The translations under genes were made by a program, and so were the position numbers. The notes below the pieces were generated by a model. That model did not search any database and was not told the origin of the DNA. It worked only from the letters and a program-made list of their open reading frames with translations. A DNA stretch of 64,000 nucleotides. Origin: UBA4416 sp044238845 (lineage in GTDB: Bacteria > Bacteroidota > Bacteroidia > B-17B0 > Aurantibacillaceae). Shown one piece after another: positions 18,227 to 26,003 of this stretch. The first letter of the stretch is position 1. Each line of letters starts with the position of its first letter. The stretch lies in the NCBI GenBank assembly GCA_044238845.1, contig JBIICN010000006.1, positions 51,400 to 115,399 of the forward strand. Direction: 5' to 3'.

Positions 18227-18256
18227 ATTATATCGTATTGTTATTGTTTTTGATTA

Positions 18257-18291
18257 CGAATTTAGTACGATTATTATTTGTACTAAATTCG
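18257..18291. terminator. Inverted repeat between the OmpA-family and UMF1 genes
   Basis: A perfect 12-base inverted repeat (CGAATTTAGTAC/GTACTAAATTCG) with an 11-base loop. It can end transcripts of the OmpA-family gene, but lacks a clear T-run. The words TACGAATTTAGTACG also occur in the repeat around 56347-56429, so it may be a mobile-type repeat. Confidence 0.5.
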
Positions 18292-18294
18292 CAT

Positions 18295-19383
18295 CTAATT
18301 AGTCTTTACAATCTCAAACTCCACACGCCTATTTTTGGCTCTATCAATATCATTATCATTACTAGCTATAGGCATTAAACTTCCATAGCCTTTAAAATAC
18401 ATTTTGTTTTGCACACCCTTTTTAATCAAGTATTCAAATACTTCACGAGCACGTTGTTCGGATATTTTTTGATTTTTACTTTTAGATCCTACGTTATCCG
18501 AATGTCCGTTAATTTGAACTTCCATATGCGGATTACGTAATAAGTATTGTGCTAATTTATTTAACTCGGCATAAGATTCGGGTAATAAATAATAACGGGC
18601 ATTTTCGAAGAAGATATTTTTTAAAGCAATTTTCTCACCCACCTTCACATCTTTTTTTACATCTAAAACCGAATCTTGTTCTAAGTTAAACGATCCAACA
18701 ATTTCAACTTTTACTTTTTCTACAGGTTCTTTAGCTTTCACCATCGAAATATCATCAACAAAATAATAAGCTTCTTTGAATCCAAATTTAAAAATGTTCA
18801 TTCTCACCATATCCTTTTTAACATTAGGAGAAAAATTACCAATAGTTACATATTTTTCTCCTCCATCGGCTAAATACCTACCCGCCACTTTAAACCATTG
18901 GTAACCGTTAATAAAACTACTTTTTTTACTAACCGAATCAATTAATGCAGATTTAACAACATCATTTTTGCTTTTGTACCCCATTTTAGTAAACAATGCT
19001 CCAAAAGATTTTAAACTAGCATTACTCCAAAAAGCCAATCGCACATACATTTCAAATTCATAAGTAGTGCCTCTATGTAATGGTTCAGCTAACTTAACTT
19101 GTAAAAACTCTTTATATTTTTTCTGAAAACGTAAACCAGCGTAGCATTTACCTGTTTTAGCGCCTTTTTGGGAAGATGTATCATTACTGATTGGTTCTTG
19201 ATAAAAATCAACACTAGCAATTTGTTGCCATGGAATAGCTTGTTTAATATGTCCAGATTTCTTTCGGTAATTTTCAAAACTACCATTTGGAACAATATTT
19301 TTAATAATTTCGGGGCTTTGTTGAGCAAAAACAGACACCGAAACAACAATTACTGCTAATAAATATATTTTTTTCAGATTCAT
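18295..19383 (-). CDS. OmpA-family outer-membrane/peptidoglycan-binding protein
   Basis: 362 residues. A signal peptide (MNLKKIYLLAVIVVSVSVFAQ) is followed by a beta-sandwich domain opening with NIVPNGSFENY, of the kind that binds carbohydrate or mediates adhesion. The C-terminal OmpA domain (about 260-360) has NGHSDNVGS, SEQRAREVFEYLIKKG and DRAKNRRVEF, which bind the diaminopimelate of peptidoglycan. It probably links the outer membrane or a surface structure to the cell wall. Its promoter is divergent from that of rpsT. Confidence 0.85.
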   Translation of the reverse strand: MNLKKIYLLAVIVVSVSVFAQQSPEIIKNIVPNGSFENYRKKSGHIKQAIPWQQIASVDFYQEPISNDTSSQKGAKTGKCYAGLRFQKKYKEFLQVKLAEPLHRGTTYEFEMYVRLAFWSNASLKSFGALFTKMGYKSKNDVVKSALIDSVSKKSSFINGYQWFKVAGRYLADGGEKYVTIGNFSPNVKKDMVRMNIFKFGFKEAYYFVDDISMVKAKEPVEKVKVEIVGSFNLEQDSVLDVKKDVKVGEKIALKNIFFENARYYLLPESYAELNKLAQYLLRNPHMEVQINGHSDNVGSKSKNQKISEQRAREVFEYLIKKGVQNKMYFKGYGSLMPIASNDNDIDRAKNRRVEFEIVKTN

Positions 19384-19392
19384 TTATGTTCG

Positions 19393-19420
19393 CAAATGTA
19401 AGTTTTTAGAAGATATTCAA
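19393..19420 (-). promoter_or_regulatory. Promoter of the OmpA-family gene
   Basis: On the minus strand TACATTTG (19400-19393) matches TAnnTTTG, with TTG at 19420-19418 and a 17-base spacer. The start codon follows closely, so the leader is very short. Confidence 0.6.
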
Positions 19421-19439
19421 TAAATATTTGTTATTAACA

Positions 19440-19469
19440 TTTGTAATAATAAAAAAAAGCGTATATTTG
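19440..19469 (+). promoter_or_regulatory. Promoter of rpsT
   Basis: TTTG at 19440-19443, 18-base spacer, TATATTTG at 19462-19469: identical in both boxes and in spacing to the plsY promoter. It is divergent from the promoter at 19393-19420. Confidence 0.85.
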
Positions 19470-19507
19470 CAATCCAATTTAAAAAAACAGATTAATACCT
19501 TAATAGA

Positions 19508-19765
19508 ATGGCAAATCATAAGTCGGCAATAAAAAGAATTAGATCAAATGACGCTAAGCGTTTATCAAATCGTTACTATGCAAAAACTACTCGTAATGCA
19601 GTAAAAAAATTACGTGAAACTGGTACTAAAAAAGAAGCGACTGCTTTATTACCAAAAGTGGTTGCGATGTTAGATAAATTAGCTAAGAAAAACGTTATTC
19701 ACAAAAATAAGGCATCTAACTTAAAATCTAAGTTAACAAAAAGAGTTAACTCAATTGCTAAGTAA
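19508..19765 (+). CDS. rpsT: 30S ribosomal protein S20
   Basis: 85 residues, very basic, normal length. MANHKSAIKRIRSNDAKR is the typical start, and the three-helix pattern with NKASNLKSKLTKRVN at the end is conserved. S20 binds 16S rRNA early in assembly of the small subunit. It is a single-gene unit between a consensus promoter and a strong terminator. Confidence 0.97.
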   Translation: MANHKSAIKRIRSNDAKRLSNRYYAKTTRNAVKKLRETGTKKEATALLPKVVAMLDKLAKKNVIHKNKASNLKSKLTKRVNSIAK

Positions 19766-19792
19766 GCAAACTGATACTACAAAAATAATTCG

Positions 19793-19831
19793 AAATCCCA
19801 TCCCGCAAGCTAGCTGGATGGGATTTTTTTT
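19793..19831 (+). terminator. Terminator after rpsT
   Basis: Perfect 11-base stem AAATCCCATCC/GGATGGGATTT, 12-base loop, then a T-run. Confidence 0.9.
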
Positions 19832-19885
19832 GAAATTTATCCAAAAGATAATACTAAAATAATTAGGCTGTAAACAATTATTTTA

Positions 19886-19893
19886 TAATTTTG
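19886..19893 (+). promoter_or_regulatory. -7 box of the TPR lipoprotein gene
   Basis: TAATTTTG matches TAnnTTTG and gives a leader of about 30 bases. The -33 element is not clear. Confidence 0.4.
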
Positions 19894-19929
19894 TGCAGAA
19901 ATTAAAAAAACATTTAACTATAAATAACG

Positions 19930-21669
19930 ATGAATTCTAAAACTTTACGAAACTTAAGTCTTGCTGTTGGCACAACTGCTTTATTGGTAGGTTGCAATGG
20001 ATTGGGCAAAATGGTAAAAAAACAAGGTACTATTACTTACGATGTAAAACCTAATCCTTTAGAAATGCATGGAGACAGCGTAGGTTTTACAGTTACTGGA
20101 AAATATCCTGCTAAAGTTTTTGCTAAAAAAGCTACAGTTACTGTTACTCCAGTTGTAAAATATGCTGGTGGCGAAAAGGCATTGAAACCAGTTATTTTAG
20201 TTGGCGAAAAAGCTACAGGTTCTGGTCAAAAAATCAGTTATGCTACAGGTGGTACATTTAGCTACACGTCTGAGAAGTTTGCTTATGAGCCAGCAATGAA
20301 AGTTGCAACAGTTGAATTAAAAGCTCAAGGTGCTGTTAAGAAAAAAACAAAAGATTTTACTCCTGTGAAAATTGGAGATGGAACAATTGTAACACCTTTA
20401 TTAGTTCGTAATGATGAAAAAGGAATTTATGCTGCTGATGCTTTTGTAAAATCAACTCCAGCTAACCAAACTGCTAATATTTATTATGTAGTTAATAAAT
20501 CTGATGTTCGTGCTAGCGAATTAAAAAGTGATGAGGTAAAAAACGTTCAAGAATTCATCAAAACAAACTTAAACAATCCTTGGTATGAATTTAAAGATAT
20601 TAGCGTTTCTGCTTACGCATCTCCAGATGGTGAGCAATCATTAAATGCTAACTTAGCAGAAGATCGTGCTAAATCTGGTTCAAAAGCAATGATGAACGAG
20701 TTTAAAAAAGACAAAAACAAAGACCAAAAATTTGGTAAAGAAGAGTCTAACTATGTTACTAAAACTACTGCTGAAGATTGGGATGGCTTCAAATCTTTAA
20801 TGGAAGCTTCTGCCATTGCAGACAAAGATTTAATCTTACGTGTTTTAACTATGTACACTGATTTAGATCAACGTGAAAAAGAAATCAAAAATTTATCTAA
20901 AACTTATACTGAAGTTTCTGAGAAAATTTTACCAAAATTACGTCGTTCAGTTTTAACTATCAACGTTAACAAAAAATCTCGTACTGATGAGCAAATCACT
21001 AAATTAACAACTACTTACCCTGATTCATTATCAGTTGAAGAAATGTTATACGGTGCAAACTTAACAAATGATGTTAATACTAAAGTTGCTATTTACACAG
21101 CTGCTGAGAAAAAATATCCTACAGATTGGAGAACATCAAACAACCTTGGTGTTGCTTTATTAATGACTAATAAAGTTGCTGAAGCTGGCGAAGCATTTAA
21201 ACGTGCTGAAGCTAATGCTAATGGAAATGCAATTGTAATGAACCATATGGGAATTATTGCTGCTAAAGCAGGTGACCGTAAAAAAGCAATGGAATATTAT
21301 GATAAAGCAGGAAGTGCTGGTAAAGAAGTAAACTACAACAAAGGTATTTTAAATGTACGTGATGGTAAATATGGCGATGCTGTAAGTAACTTTGGAGAAT
21401 ACAAAGGCTTTAACAAAGCATTAGCTGAATTATTAAACGGAAATGGTGGTGCGGTAGTTTCTACAATTGATGGAAGTAACGAAAAAGATATGGCTTTATC
21501 TTCTTACTTAAAAGCAGTTGCTGCAGCTCGTAACAATAATGCAGCTGAAGTAATTAATAATTTAAAAGCAGCTATCGAAAAAGATGGTTCTTTAAAAGCA
21601 GCAGCTAAAGATGATGCTGAGTTTATTAAATTACGTGAAAATGCTGATTTCAAAGCATTAGCTAACTAA
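19930..21669 (+). CDS. TPR lipoprotein with OmpA-like segment
   Basis: 579 residues. The lipobox LLVGC gives lipidated Cys22, so the mature protein is anchored in a membrane, probably the outer one. Residues about 223-250 (VSAYASPDGEQS, then NLAEDRAKS) look like the core of an OmpA domain, but interrupted by a long insertion. The C-terminal part (about 380-560) holds tetratricopeptide-like helix pairs (WRTSNNLGVALLMTNK, NHMGIIAAKAGDRKKAMEYY). Such proteins act as scaffolds on the periplasmic side of surface machines; the specific role is unknown. It is flanked by terminators, so it is monocistronic. Confidence 0.75.
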   Translation: MNSKTLRNLSLAVGTTALLVGCNGLGKMVKKQGTITYDVKPNPLEMHGDSVGFTVTGKYPAKVFAKKATVTVTPVVKYAGGEKALKPVILVGEKATGSGQKISYATGGTFSYTSEKFAYEPAMKVATVELKAQGAVKKKTKDFTPVKIGDGTIVTPLLVRNDEKGIYAADAFVKSTPANQTANIYYVVNKSDVRASELKSDEVKNVQEFIKTNLNNPWYEFKDISVSAYASPDGEQSLNANLAEDRAKSGSKAMMNEFKKDKNKDQKFGKEESNYVTKTTAEDWDGFKSLMEASAIADKDLILRVLTMYTDLDQREKEIKNLSKTYTEVSEKILPKLRRSVLTINVNKKSRTDEQITKLTTTYPDSLSVEEMLYGANLTNDVNTKVAIYTAAEKKYPTDWRTSNNLGVALLMTNKVAEAGEAFKRAEANANGNAIVMNHMGIIAAKAGDRKKAMEYYDKAGSAGKEVNYNKGILNVRDGKYGDAVSNFGEYKGFNKALAELLNGNGGAVVSTIDGSNEKDMALSSYLKAVAAARNNNAAEVINNLKAAIEKDGSLKAAAKDDAEFIKLRENADFKALAN

Positions 21670-21690
21670 TTAAAAAATACATAATAAAAG

Positions 21691-21719
21691 AAGCTCAATC
21701 AGATGGTTGAGCTTTTTTT
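21691..21719 (+). terminator. Terminator after the TPR lipoprotein gene
   Basis: Stem AAGCTCAA/TTGAGCTT with an eight-base loop, followed by a T-run. Confidence 0.9.
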
Positions 21720-21786
21720 ATGCTTACAAAATAACATTCTCTGCATAAAATCACTTATATTTAAAAACGATAACGAATCAAAATAT

Positions 21787-23034
21787 ATGGCTAAAGTTAT
21801 TCCGTTTAAAGCAATCCGCCCTGAAGGCGATAAAGTTCATTTAGTGGCATCTCGTTCGGTAGACGGATACAATCCTGCAGAATTAAGAGAAAAACTAACA
21901 GGAAACCCCTACTCGTTTTTACATGTGATTAATCCTGATTTTGAAGATGGGATTAAAACCAAACCTGGTTCAAAAGAACGACTACATAAAGTAAAAAATC
22001 ATTTCAAGAAATTTGTTCGTGAAAAAATATTTTTAAGAGACGAAAGTCCTTGTTACTACTTATATCGCCAAATAAAAGAAGGGAATGAATTTATTGGAAT
22101 TATAGCATGCACCAGTATTGACGATTATATCAATGGCGTGATTAAAATACATGAGCAAACATTAACTACTCGCGAAGAAAAATTAAAAGACTATTTAGAA
22201 GTATGTGAATTTAATGCAGAGCCTGTATTGTTTTGTTATCCTAATGATGAAGAGATTGATGCTGTTTCGGATGAAATAGCAAAAACTCGCCCCGATTACG
22301 ATTTTACGACAACTGATAAAGTACGTCACACTGTTTGGGTGATTGATTCACGAAAAACGGTGAAACAAATTGCAGAGCGTTTTGCCTCTATACCAAATAT
22401 TTATATTGCTGATGGTCACCATCGTTCGGCTTCAGCAACATTATTAGGTAAATTAAGACGCAGTACTCGTAAGTCCTACACAGGTGAAGAAGCATTTAAT
22501 TATTATTTGGGAGTTTTCTTTCCTGAAACACATTTAAAAATTTACGATTACAATCGAATCGTAAAGGATTTAAATAATCTATCAGTCAATGAATTAATTT
22601 ATAATCTAAAAACAAACTTCACCATTACCGAAGTAAAAACATCAGATTACAAGCCTACTGAAAAACACGAAATATCAATGTACGTTGATAATAAATGGTA
22701 TTCGTTAAAAGCAAAAGATACAATTTATAATGCTAAAGACCCTATTGATAGTTTAGATGCGGCCATCTTAACCAAATATATTCTCTCTCCTATCCTAGAT
22801 ATTCATGATTTAAAAACGGATAAACGCATTGGTTTTATTCCTGGTGTGCGAGGAAGCAAAGAATTAAAAAAACAAGTAGATGAAGGAAAAGCAGCCGTTG
22901 CCTTTGGTTTATATCCTGTAACCATGGAACATTTAAAATGGATTGCCGATACAAATAATATTATGCCTCCAAAATCAACTTGGGTAGAACCTAAAATGCG
23001 CAGTGGCTTGGTTATTTACAGTTTAGAAGAATAA
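21787..23034 (+). CDS. DUF1015 family protein
   Basis: 415 residues from the ATG at 21787. A longer frame from 21703 starts inside the preceding terminator hairpin and is rejected. The N-terminal AKVIPFKAIRP and the central IADGHHRSASA are the signatures of the DUF1015 family, whose biochemical role is not firmly established. The C-terminal half contains FFPETHLKIYDYNR. It overlaps the next gene at TAATG, so it heads a three-gene unit with the GNAT and YggS-type genes. Confidence 0.8.
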   Translation: MAKVIPFKAIRPEGDKVHLVASRSVDGYNPAELREKLTGNPYSFLHVINPDFEDGIKTKPGSKERLHKVKNHFKKFVREKIFLRDESPCYYLYRQIKEGNEFIGIIACTSIDDYINGVIKIHEQTLTTREEKLKDYLEVCEFNAEPVLFCYPNDEEIDAVSDEIAKTRPDYDFTTTDKVRHTVWVIDSRKTVKQIAERFASIPNIYIADGHHRSASATLLGKLRRSTRKSYTGEEAFNYYLGVFFPETHLKIYDYNRIVKDLNNLSVNELIYNLKTNFTITEVKTSDYKPTEKHEISMYVDNKWYSLKAKDTIYNAKDPIDSLDAAILTKYILSPILDIHDLKTDKRIGFIPGVRGSKELKKQVDEGKAAVAFGLYPVTMEHLKWIADTNNIMPPKSTWVEPKMRSGLVIYSLEE

Positions 23035-23561
23035 TGCCTGATACATCGGTTGAAATATTACAAGTAGGCATTAACGAGGTTAATCAATTAAGAGATATTA
23101 GCGTTCAAACATTTACTGAAACTTTTGCCCATCAGAATACAGAAAGTGATATGCAAAAGTATGTATCTGAAAATTTAAGTTTGGATCAATTAAGTAAGGA
23201 AGTAAACTCTAAAGATTCGGAGTTTTATTTTTTAAAACTAAATGAAGAGATTGTTGGTTATCTAAAATTAAATAAAGGAGAGTCTCAGACAGAGTTAAAA
23301 AATAAAAGTTCAATTGAAATTGAACGAATTTATGTGAAGCAAGAATTTCACGGAAAACACTTAGGTAAACAACTATTACAAAAAGCTATTGAAATTGCTG
23401 AAGAACAACATTACCAATATATTTGGCTAGCCGTTTGGGAACGTAATTTAAGAGCCATTGCATTTTATATGAAACATGGCTTTGTAGAATTTGATAAACA
23501 TACCTTTCAGTTAGGTAATGATTTACAAATAGATATCATGATGAAACTAGAATTAAATTAA
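23034..23561 (+). CDS. GNAT N-acetyltransferase
   Basis: 175 residues. IERIYVKQEFHGKHLGKQLL is the acetyl-CoA-binding motif A (Q/RxxGxG/A type, here HGKHLGK), and IWLAVWERNLRAIAFYMKHGF is the motif B helix common in small-molecule acetyltransferases. The sequence resembles diamine or spermidine acetyltransferase-like members, but the substrate cannot be read. Start and stop are coupled to its neighbours (TAATG upstream, two bases to the next ATG). Confidence 0.8.
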   Translation: MPDTSVEILQVGINEVNQLRDISVQTFTETFAHQNTESDMQKYVSENLSLDQLSKEVNSKDSEFYFLKLNEEIVGYLKLNKGESQTELKNKSSIEIERIYVKQEFHGKHLGKQLLQKAIEIAEEQHYQYIWLAVWERNLRAIAFYMKHGFVEFDKHTFQLGNDLQIDIMMKLELN

Positions 23562-23563
23562 TT

Positions 23564-24214
23564 ATGCTCATTTCAGAAAATATAAAACAAATAAAATCAC
23601 AAATTCCTGAGTATGTTACCTTAATTGCCGTATCTAAAACTAAACCTAATGATATGCTTTTGGAAGCCTACAATGCAGGGCAAAGAAGCTTTGGTGAAAA
23701 TTACGTTCAGGAATTAGTTGATAAGCACGAGCAATTACCTAAAGACATTCATTGGCATTTTATTGGACATTTACAAAGTAATAAAGTAAAATACATTGCT
23801 CCTTTTGTATATCTAATTCATGGAGTAGATAGTTTTAGTTTATTAAAAGAAATTAATAAACAAGCTCTAAAAAACACCAGAACCATTGACTGTTTACTAC
23901 AAATTTACATTGCACAAGAAGAAACTAAGTTTGGTTTAGATTTTAACGAAGCATCTCAAATTTTAAATTCAACAGAATTTAAAGAATTAAAAAATATTCG
24001 TATTGAAGGTTTCATGGCAATGGCTTCTAACACGGATGATGAAAATCAAATTAAAAAAGAGTTTAAGTCGTTAAAAGATTTTAGTCTTCAATTCCCTGAA
24101 TACAACATATTGAGTTTTGGAATGAGTAGTGATTATCAATTAGCTATAGAAGAAGGCTCAACGATGATACGAGTTGGCAGTAGTATTTTTGGTGAAAGAA
24201 ATTATAACAAATAA
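23564..24214 (+). CDS. YggS-family pyridoxal-phosphate homeostasis protein
   Basis: 216 residues, a single alanine-racemase-like TIM barrel. The cofactor lysine is Lys25 in AVSKTKP; FGENYVQE, WHFIGHLQSNK and the phosphate-binding end SFGMSSDYQLAIEEGSTMIRVGSSIFG are all conserved. The family binds PLP and affects cofactor and amino-acid balance without a clear catalytic reaction. It is the last gene of its unit and is followed by a strong terminator that begins at its stop codon. Confidence 0.9.
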   Translation: MLISENIKQIKSQIPEYVTLIAVSKTKPNDMLLEAYNAGQRSFGENYVQELVDKHEQLPKDIHWHFIGHLQSNKVKYIAPFVYLIHGVDSFSLLKEINKQALKNTRTIDCLLQIYIAQEETKFGLDFNEASQILNSTEFKELKNIRIEGFMAMASNTDDENQIKKEFKSLKDFSLQFPEYNILSFGMSSDYQLAIEEGSTMIRVGSSIFGERNYNK

Positions 24215-24243
24215 AAAAGCAGAAGATTAACTTCTGCTTTTTT
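24214..24243 (+). terminator. Terminator after the YggS-family gene
   Basis: Stem AAAAAGCAGAAG/CTTCTGCTTTTT with loop ATTAA and a T-run. Confidence 0.9.
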
Positions 24244-24262
24244 GGTCAAAATCTCTCGGCTA

Positions 24263-24775
24263 TTAATTGGTCATTTCTTTTAAGTTTCTTGAATATAGAT
24301 ATACAAACAATACATCAACTCCAATCATCAAAAAGGAAACAATCATCATGGAACCAGCAGGTAATCCTGGAATATTCATTGATTCTTTTGCCATAAATAA
24401 CATACTTGAATATGGTAAAATTTCAGCGATACTATATAGATAAAATCCATTACGTTTACGATTCCACATCATTAAGGCTCCTAAAAAAGAAAGCAAAATG
24501 AATACTAGATTTAAGTAAGGATACACTTTCATAAAAGCATTACTTTCTAAAGCTAACATTTGATTTTCCATCTGATCGGCCATTTCAGGACTCATTGCTC
24601 TAACATCTTCTATGCTTTTTTGCATAACCTCTGGCTGTGTAGCGTACAAATTATAAATGCCAGAAATTATCCCTAAAGCACACATGATAAAGGTTAGTAT
24701 ACATAATACCGTTAAAAACTGCGAACGTTTTGGCTGTTCTATAGGATTATTTTCTATTAATAAATTTTCTTCCAT
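24263..24775 (-). CDS. Small four-helix membrane protein, paralogue A
   Basis: 170 residues from the ATG at 24775 (MEENLLIENN); a start at 24811 is possible but gives an atypical N-terminus. There are four hydrophobic segments, the first being FLTVLCILTFIMC, and a polar loop with many Met residues. It is clearly homologous to the next gene upstream (PKRSQFLTVLCILTF against PKRPQFITVLCILTF). No function is known. The two copies are separated by a terminator. Confidence 0.75.
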   Translation of the reverse strand: MEENLLIENNPIEQPKRSQFLTVLCILTFIMCALGIISGIYNLYATQPEVMQKSIEDVRAMSPEMADQMENQMLALESNAFMKVYPYLNLVFILLSFLGALMMWNRKRNGFYLYSIAEILPYSSMLFMAKESMNIPGLPAGSMMIVSFLMIGVDVLFVYLYSRNLKEMTN

Positions 24776-24817
24776 AATTAAAATTTTAGTCAAAGTTAAA
24801 CTATTACACATTAAAAC

Positions 24818-24849
24818 AAAAAACCCTTTCTTTTTACGAAAGGGTTTTT
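24818..24849. terminator. Terminator between the two membrane-protein paralogues
   Basis: Stem AAAAACCCTTTC/GAAAGGGTTTTT, symmetric, so it could work on both strands. It lies just downstream of paralogue B on the minus strand. Confidence 0.8.
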
Positions 24850-24869
24850 AAAATGTTGGTTTAATAAAC

Positions 24870-25358
24870 TTATTTCATGTGTTTTAAATTAACTGCATAA
24901 AGCACAATCCAAACAATAGCAAATAATAAACCCACAATTGCCCCCATACTTCCTAGCATTCCTCCAGCACCTAAAATAAAACCAGCAATAGCGGGAGTTA
25001 TTTCTCCTACCGAATAGATAAAGAATCCTATTTTTTTCAATTTCCACATTTGTAAAGCACCATAAAAGCAAATTAAAGAGCAAACAACACCTATAATCAT
25101 ATTAGGAATAGCATTTTCAACTGCTTTTAACATTGTTTCTTGCATGCCACTCATCATACCTAAAGAATCTCCACCTTCCATTGTTCCCATACTTTCAAGC
25201 ATAGCAGCAGACGCTTTTACTGAAAAATAACCCCAAATAGCTCCTATAAAAGCTAAACCGCTTCCAATAAAAGTTAAAATACATAAAACAGTGATAAATT
25301 GAGGTCTTTTTGGTGCTTCATTTACTGGTTGATTTTCCATTAAAATATTGTTTTCCAT
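24870..25358 (-). CDS. Small four-helix membrane protein, paralogue B
   Basis: 162 residues from the ATG at 25358 (MENNILMENQ), chosen because it aligns with the start of paralogue A. The same four-helix layout is seen, with a Met- and Gly-rich loop between helices one and two. The pair is a local duplication with clear divergence. No family function is recognised. Confidence 0.75.
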   Translation of the reverse strand: MENNILMENQPVNEAPKRPQFITVLCILTFIGSGLAFIGAIWGYFSVKASAAMLESMGTMEGGDSLGMMSGMQETMLKAVENAIPNMIIGVVCSLICFYGALQMWKLKKIGFFIYSVGEITPAIAGFILGAGGMLGSMGAIVGLLFAIVWIVLYAVNLKHMK

Positions 25359-25386
25359 AATTCTTGTTTTTATTTTTTTAAGAAAC

Positions 25387-25423
25387 AAAAATAGCTTTTA
25401 TGTTTCCATAAAAGCTATTTTTT
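25387..25423. terminator. Terminator after the frameshifted membrane gene
   Basis: Stem ATAGCTTTTATG/CATAAAAGCTAT with loop TTTC, extended by A-T pairs on both sides. It lies downstream of the gene at 25440-25861 on the minus strand. Confidence 0.8.
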
Positions 25424-25439
25424 AAAAAATTTATTTTGA

Positions 25440-25861
25440 TTAGTGACCAGCTTCTTGTTGAACTGAATCAATTGCTTGATTCATTCCTTCTTTCATACCT
25501 TGCTCCATTGCTTCTTTGAATTTATCTCCCATTTCGCCGCCAGCTGATTGGATTTTTCCAATGCTCATTACTAACATTGTAGTTAAAATAAGAGCTACTG
25601 CACCAATAACAGCGCCTGCAATTCCTAAACCTTTTTTACCACCAGTTTTCCCTAATTTCATTACACCTAAAATAGATAAAGCAGTACCTGCTAATGATAA
25701 TACTAACCAGAAAATACCTAAACCATAACCACCGCCTAAAGCAGCAGCAAATGTAACTGCAGTAGCTACAAATATATAAAATACTAATGCTACTATGCAA
25801 TAACGAATCCTGCTACTGCCATTCCTTTACCTTGAGGTTTTTGAGTTGTTGTTTCTTCCAT
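25440..25861 (-). pseudogene. Small DUF4190-like membrane protein, apparent frameshift
   Basis: A start at 25861 gives MEETTTQKPQGKGMAVAGFVIA and then a stop at 25793-25795. In the next frame the sequence continues without a break as VALVFYIFVATAVTF, through ILGVMKLGKTGGKK, to the end at 25440. Adding one T (GCA TTA GTA) restores a single frame of about 140 residues with three membrane segments and an amphipathic Met/Glu-rich tail. Without the repair, only a 73-residue piece from the ATG at 25661 remains. This is either a real disrupted gene or a sequencing or assembly error. Confidence 0.7.
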
Positions 25862-26003
25862 AATTTTTTTGTTTTAGTTTATTTAAAAAAGTTTATTTAT
25901 ACAAAAAAAGGGCAAATTTGTTCTTTAAACAAATTTAAAGAGTTTAGTTATTAACAAACGTCTAATAATAAAGTCAATTTATATAACAAAAAAGGCAATT
26001 CAT

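Noticed and set aside
21703..21786. Longer start for the DUF1015 gene
   Set aside because: It starts inside the terminator hairpin of the previous gene; the family N-terminus AKVIPFKAIRP begins at 21787.
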